Shown: positions 29,967-33,872 of the stretch, one piece after another | How positions within the stretch are numbered: the first letter of the stretch is position 1 | Layout of the letters: each line of letters starts with the position of its first letter | Virus record (IMG/VR): IMGVR_UViG_3300030108_001180 | Location: 1 to 33,872 of that record | Length of the DNA stretch: 33,872 bases | Direction: 5' to 3' (one strand) | From: a virus | The notes under the pieces: generated by a model | Told to the model about the DNA's origin: nothing | The model's input: only the letters and a program-made list of their open reading frames with translations | Database searches by the model: none | Position numbers and translations under genes: made by a program

Positions 29967-32357
29967 TTATACTGCCGGAGGCATTTGATCCGGACTTTCT
30001 TTTTCAAAATCTGTAGGCATAAGATTTAATTGTCTTTGCTCAATCATTTTACTTTGTTGAGTGCCTTCCATTTTTGTTCTTTTATCTTTACGATCTTCTA
30101 TATATTGCTCTTTTGTTCTTATAGAATTAACTTCCATACGTTTTAATTCTAAATCAAACTCATGCTGTAATTGCATTTCTCTTTGTCTTATTACAGACTC
30201 TTGTTCTATACGTTGTAAAGCCATTTGATTTTTAGCTTGTTCGTATTGAACATTTGAAGCTGTAAGAGCTTGTTGTTTTTGAAGTTCAGCTTGAGCAATA
30301 GCTTGAGCAGAAGCTGCTTTAGCTTGTTCTGCTGATGCAGCCATAGCTTGTTGTTGCTGATCTACACGTTTTTGTTTTTCTTTACGCTTTTGCTTTAATA
30401 CATCATTGGCTAGTTTAATATTTTTTATTCTTCTAATGTCAATAGCATCTTCTAAATCTATACCACCTTGCTGTATAGCCATTTGAATATTTTGTTCTAA
30501 CCTTTGTTTTTCTTCTTCTTCAGGTTCAAGTTCTAAGTATATACCAAAATCATGTAATGGTAAATTTTGTATCTCAGCTAATGTACCTACATTGTAAGTA
30601 GATATAGAACTTTTTAATGAATTTAATATTAATGGATTTTTTAAAGAATCTGCAATTTTTAATGATATATTTTCACAACTTCTTAGCGTAAGCCATAAAC
30701 TAGCTTGCATTACATGTCTAGTAGCTGTATTAGACGCGTTAACAGCCATTTTTTGTAAACCTACTAAAGTATCTTTTTCTGGCATACTACCATCTCTAGC
30801 TTCATTTAAACCTGTACAATCTCTAATTAATTGTAAATAATATTGATAGGTTTGAATTAAACTAGCTATTTTACCTTGACCACTAGATGTTTGTAATTCT
30901 TGAATAGGAACTTTACCTGGATTCATATCGCCTTCTTGCGTCATTGATCTACCTACAATACTACCAGTTTGAAAATACATGTTTAATGCTTCTGCTGGAT
31001 TATAATTTGTACCATTACCTAAATCAACTTCAGCAAGACCATCCATATCTAAGAATACACCATCTGGAACTGTACGAGCAATTACTTGTTGTAGTTTTAA
31101 ATGTGTTATTTGTATCATATCAGCAAAACCTGTACACTTGCTAACAATAGACTCTACTTTACCTTTATACATACGTGGAGCACACATAGCATAACTCATT
31201 TCAACTTTAGTATTATCAGCAAATGGTCTTGTCATGTTTTCAGATAAATCCCATTTAATTAACTCATTGTTACCTAAAACTTTTACACCTTCGTATAATA
31301 CTTCAATTTTTCTGGAAACTCTTTGAAAATTATCATTAGGTTCTGGATTAAAAGTATCAGGTTTTTCTAATGCTTTTTCTAAACCATTATCAGTTTGTTT
31401 TATTTTAAAAACTTGAGTATTATAAGTTTTATATTCAAAAAATAAAACAGATACAGTGTTAGGATCATAAGAATTATAACCATACATACTTACTCTGTCT
31501 TTGTTATAACCTTTTGTCTGCTCTATTTTTTTTAATTGTTCTTCGCTTAAGTACGGAAATTGTTTTGCTATTTCAGGAATAGTCAATTGCTTTACTTCAC
31601 CTACATAATATATGTCTTCAAAATGAGGATCTTCTGTATAAGAATATATTAAATTAACTGGATCAACATATTTTAAGTTAACGCCATTAGATGGGTTAAA
31701 AGCAGTTTTAACAGCTCCAATACCTAATGTAACTAAATCATAGTTAAATCTTTTCTTTATATTATCAAATCTATTTCGCTTTAACGTATTGTTTATTACT
31801 TCTTCTTCTGCTATTTCAATAGAATCTTTATAAGACAACTGCATGTGAATATCTAGTTCTTCTGGAGTGTCAGGTAGTTTTTCAGGATCTGTTTGAAATT
31901 CATTTATACCAAATTCTTTTTGTAAGTTTTGTAAATAAGGTTTAGCAGCCATGTCTTGCATTATAGCTGTTGCATAGTCAGTTTTTTTCTTTAAAGCAGT
32001 AGGATCTTGAGCAAAAGCTTTTATTTCATAAAGCTTGTTATTCATACCGTTACTAACTATATCTACAAATTTAGATAATACAGGTACTGGTTTCCAGTCT
32101 AAATTAAGATAAGATAAATCACCATTAATAGCTAATTCATCTTTATACTTTTGTACTGACTGTTCACCTCTTGCATACAACCTTAATGTATGGTATCTAT
32201 TATAAGATGTAGCAAATCTAGTACCATTACCGCCTTGTTGCCACCATTCACCTTCTATAGCCTGTGCAACTTGTCTTCCATATTCTTCTGAAGATTTTTC
32301 AGCATCAGAGACTGTTTGGCTAGGAAAAGCACTGTTTGGATTTGCGTATATATTCAT
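29967..32357 (-). CDS. Portal protein
   Basis: 796 aa. It forms the dodecameric channel at the capsid vertex, through which terminase packages DNA. The body contains typical portal segments: RFNYDLVTLGIGAVKTAFNP then VNLKYVDPVNLIYSYTEDPH, and a helix-rich stem region around IQTYQYYLQLIRDCTGLNEA. The C-terminal ~160 residues are a Gln/Ala/Glu-rich coiled coil (QQQQAMAASAEQAKAASAQA), as in portals with a long barrel. It directly follows the terminase gene (no spacer) and is followed by the scaffold-like gene, the classic packaging order. It resembles crAss-like and marine podovirus portals as I remember them. Confidence 0.9.
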   Translation of the reverse strand: MNIYANPNSAFPSQTVSDAEKSSEEYGRQVAQAIEGEWWQQGGNGTRFATSYNRYHTLRLYARGEQSVQKYKDELAINGDLSYLNLDWKPVPVLSKFVDIVSNGMNNKLYEIKAFAQDPTALKKKTDYATAIMQDMAAKPYLQNLQKEFGINEFQTDPEKLPDTPEELDIHMQLSYKDSIEIAEEEVINNTLKRNRFDNIKKRFNYDLVTLGIGAVKTAFNPSNGVNLKYVDPVNLIYSYTEDPHFEDIYYVGEVKQLTIPEIAKQFPYLSEEQLKKIEQTKGYNKDRVSMYGYNSYDPNTVSVLFFEYKTYNTQVFKIKQTDNGLEKALEKPDTFNPEPNDNFQRVSRKIEVLYEGVKVLGNNELIKWDLSENMTRPFADNTKVEMSYAMCAPRMYKGKVESIVSKCTGFADMIQITHLKLQQVIARTVPDGVFLDMDGLAEVDLGNGTNYNPAEALNMYFQTGSIVGRSMTQEGDMNPGKVPIQELQTSSGQGKIASLIQTYQYYLQLIRDCTGLNEARDGSMPEKDTLVGLQKMAVNASNTATRHVMQASLWLTLRSCENISLKIADSLKNPLILNSLKSSISTYNVGTLAEIQNLPLHDFGIYLELEPEEEEKQRLEQNIQMAIQQGGIDLEDAIDIRRIKNIKLANDVLKQKRKEKQKRVDQQQQAMAASAEQAKAASAQAIAQAELQKQQALTASNVQYEQAKNQMALQRIEQESVIRQREMQLQHEFDLELKRMEVNSIRTKEQYIEDRKDKRTKMEGTQQSKMIEQRQLNLMPTDFEKESPDQMPPAV

Positions 32358-33872
32358 TTACTTAATTATTTTTGATAACGAACCTCGATTATCATATTTT
32401 TTAATTCCTAAATCTACTGGTTCACGTTTTCTTCTACTAACTGGCGCATATCTATTTTTATTACACGCCATCAAAGCTAAACCTGAACTAATAGAGGCAT
32501 CATGTGTTGTTCTATTGTTTATATCAAAAGCTGCCCAGTCCTCTAGTGTTCGTTGAAAGTATGTAGTACCATAACTATCACCATTAAATCCTACAGCTGT
32601 TTCAATATAAGACTCTATAGCTGCAGCGTGAGCTTGTTTAATATCTTCACTTGAATTAGGTATACCACCTATTTCTTTTTCTGTTACTGATAATTTATTC
32701 CAAATTTTATCAGGTCTATTCATTGCAAAACCTCTATAACCTCTTCTTTTAAAATGATATAAAAGTCTAGGTTTATTGTTTTCTACAAGTATTGGCATAC
32801 CATAAAACACGCACGCCATTAATACATCTTCAAAAAATACCTCAGCAGTTTGTGGTCTTGCTATATATTCTAAAAAGAAATGATCAGCTGGTGCATTTTC
32901 CATACTAAACTTAGTCAGTCCATGCAACGAACCATTAGAACCTCTTTTATCTACAGTCCCTGATATATCATAAGGATCACAACCAAACGCGCCTATATGA
33001 TCATTACCAGGATATTTTATACCGTTTTTTTCTATATATCTATTTTGTAAGTTTTTATCTGGAATCCAAGTTATAAAAAATCTTCCTTGATTATTAGGTG
33101 CAAATATAACTCTGCTGTCTTTTATACCGTTTTCCCATAAAAAATTACCTTGAGTAACTAGTTTTTTATTATCTTCATCTTCATTAAAATCTATCTGTTG
33201 ATATATTTTTGTCAAATTAAACAATGAAGATTTTGATTCATCTCTAAACGCATGTTTTGTAGTTCTAGGAAATTGTCTATAAAACTCGTTTAAAGCATCC
33301 TGATTATCTTTTAATCCGTCAACTTCGTTTTCCCAGTACTCAATAACGCCAAGGTCGATAAACTCGCCTTGTGGTCCAAGTACTTCTTGGTCGGGAGTGT
33401 CGAAGACAGGTATGCCATAAGAATCAATGTAGCCTTCGTAGTTCCATTCCATAGGTATGAACAAAGAATATAATCCCGAACTAGTCTGTCCGTTGCGGTT
33501 TCTTTTGGTAACATCTGATTCATCATATAATTTTTTAAAGTTTCTACCACCTTTATCTAAAGCATTAGATGTTGAACCCATCATACACTTACCAATAATT
33601 TTACTACCTAATCTTAATGTCGTCTTGGTGACACGCCAGTTGTTGAGGATGTTGTTGGGCTTTTCCCACTTCCCCGATTCATCATGAACGAGGAGTTTGA
33701 GTTTCTCCCCATCGTAGGAGTTGTCACCGGTATTCTTCCAGTCGATGGTGGTGTCCAGTCCCTGTAAATCCTCAAGGGTTTCGTCGGGGGCGGCGGTGAG
33801 CTTACGTCTGGTATATTTGGTGGCGGGGACACGATAGGCAAGCTCGGTCTTTGGACGGTCCATTCCGTCCTG
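32358..33872 (-). CDS. terL: Terminase large subunit, 5' end beyond the window
   Basis: Packaging motor. The frame stays open to the right edge, so the ATG at 33863 is not shown to be the start, and no Walker A P-loop is present in the visible part, as expected if the ATPase N-terminus lies outside. Numbering from that Met: Walker B LLVHDE at 57-62, coupling motif MGSTSN at 95-100, and the RuvC-like nuclease acidic residues in GCDPYD (D296/D299), ILVENN (E361) and HDASISS (D455). The sequence resembles terminases of uncultured marine phages as I recall them. Codon use changes abruptly near 33620 (see the separate entry). It is adjacent to the portal gene. Confidence 0.95.
   Translation of the reverse strand, partial: QDGMDRPKTELAYRVPATKYTRRKLTAAPDETLEDLQGLDTTIDWKNTGDNSYDGEKLKLLVHDESGKWEKPNNILNNWRVTKTTLRLGSKIIGKCMMGSTSNALDKGGRNFKKLYDESDVTKRNRNGQTSSGLYSLFIPMEWNYEGYIDSYGIPVFDTPDQEVLGPQGEFIDLGVIEYWENEVDGLKDNQDALNEFYRQFPRTTKHAFRDESKSSLFNLTKIYQQIDFNEDEDNKKLVTQGNFLWENGIKDSRVIFAPNNQGRFFITWIPDKNLQNRYIEKNGIKYPGNDHIGAFGCDPYDISGTVDKRGSNGSLHGLTKFSMENAPADHFFLEYIARPQTAEVFFEDVLMACVFYGMPILVENNKPRLLYHFKRRGYRGFAMNRPDKIWNKLSVTEKEIGGIPNSSEDIKQAHAAAIESYIETAVGFNGDSYGTTYFQRTLEDWAAFDINNRTTHDASISSGLALMACNKNRYAPVSRRKREPVDLGIKKYDNRGSLSKIIK
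33311..33872. other. Compositional mosaic inside terL
   Basis: Hand counts give about 44% GC in 33311-33500, about 28% in 33501-33620 and about 54% in 33621-33872. The change at 33620 is sharp at the codon level: on the minus strand codons run GTC ACC AAG ACG and then ACA TTA AGA TTA GGT AGT. The protein remains continuous and terminase-like. This suggests allele-level recombination between related phages, or a chimeric assembly at the contig end. Confidence 0.7.

Noticed and set aside
32358-33863. Complete terminase starting at the ATG at 33863
   Set aside because: The frame continues to the edge (Gln-Asp-Gly before Met) and the Walker A motif is missing from the visible part.
1-33872. CRISPR array, diversity-generating retroelement, integrase/att site or insertion sequence
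   Set aside because: No regularly spaced repeats, reverse transcriptase, recombinase or transposase sequence was seen on either strand.

Overview
This window is an AT-rich stretch of a tailed-phage genome, most like the marine podovirus-type phages of Bacteroidetes seen in ocean viromes. The host inference rests on three observations. Three phage genes carry flavobacterial-style signal peptides ending in NAQ or SFSQ. Start codons lack Shine-Dalgarno sequences and sit in A/T-rich leaders. The terminase, portal and capsid sequences look to me like those of marine Bacteroidetes / crAss-like podoviruses (recall, not a search). No integrase, repressor, tRNA or CRISPR array is visible.

Layout, right to left on the minus strand: terL (runs off the right edge, 5' end missing), portal, a K/E-rich scaffold-like protein, major capsid protein, a 256-aa protein set between two UUCG-loop hairpins, two head-tail connector candidates, two tail hub/stabilisation-type proteins (1546 and 511 aa), then three probable internal or ejection proteins (252, 455 and 3001 aa). 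The 3001-aa protein alone takes 9 kb, more than a quarter of the window, and contains a HAD-fold phosphatase-like domain. No sheath, tube or classical tape-measure gene is seen, which fits a short-tailed particle.

The left 7 kb is a dense accessory and lysis segment with mostly overlapping genes. It encodes three exported proteins (a basic two-Cys protein, a beta-barrel-like outer-membrane protein and a one-Cys thioredoxin-fold protein), a one-TM coiled-coil protein (holin/spanin candidate), an M15 peptidase (endolysin candidate), a soluble PAP2-type phosphatase and a set of small, very basic proteins. Two genes shorter than 60 codons are described here as well (4186..4335 and 6994..7083).

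The most interesting pattern is a short address-like motif shared by otherwise different small proteins. Three begin M-A-[FY]-K-x-x-N-S-P-F, and three more carry SPF, NPF or SPLN near the N-terminus. Some have a second internal SPL copy, and two share LAPSMK. I propose a common sorting, virion-packaging or processing signal.

At the left edge a class I ribonucleotide reductase large subunit (3' end only) runs on the plus strand, converging on the late operon at a bidirectional terminator. At the right edge the terminase gene changes composition sharply (about 28% to 54% GC by hand count), which suggests intragenic recombination or a chimeric assembly.
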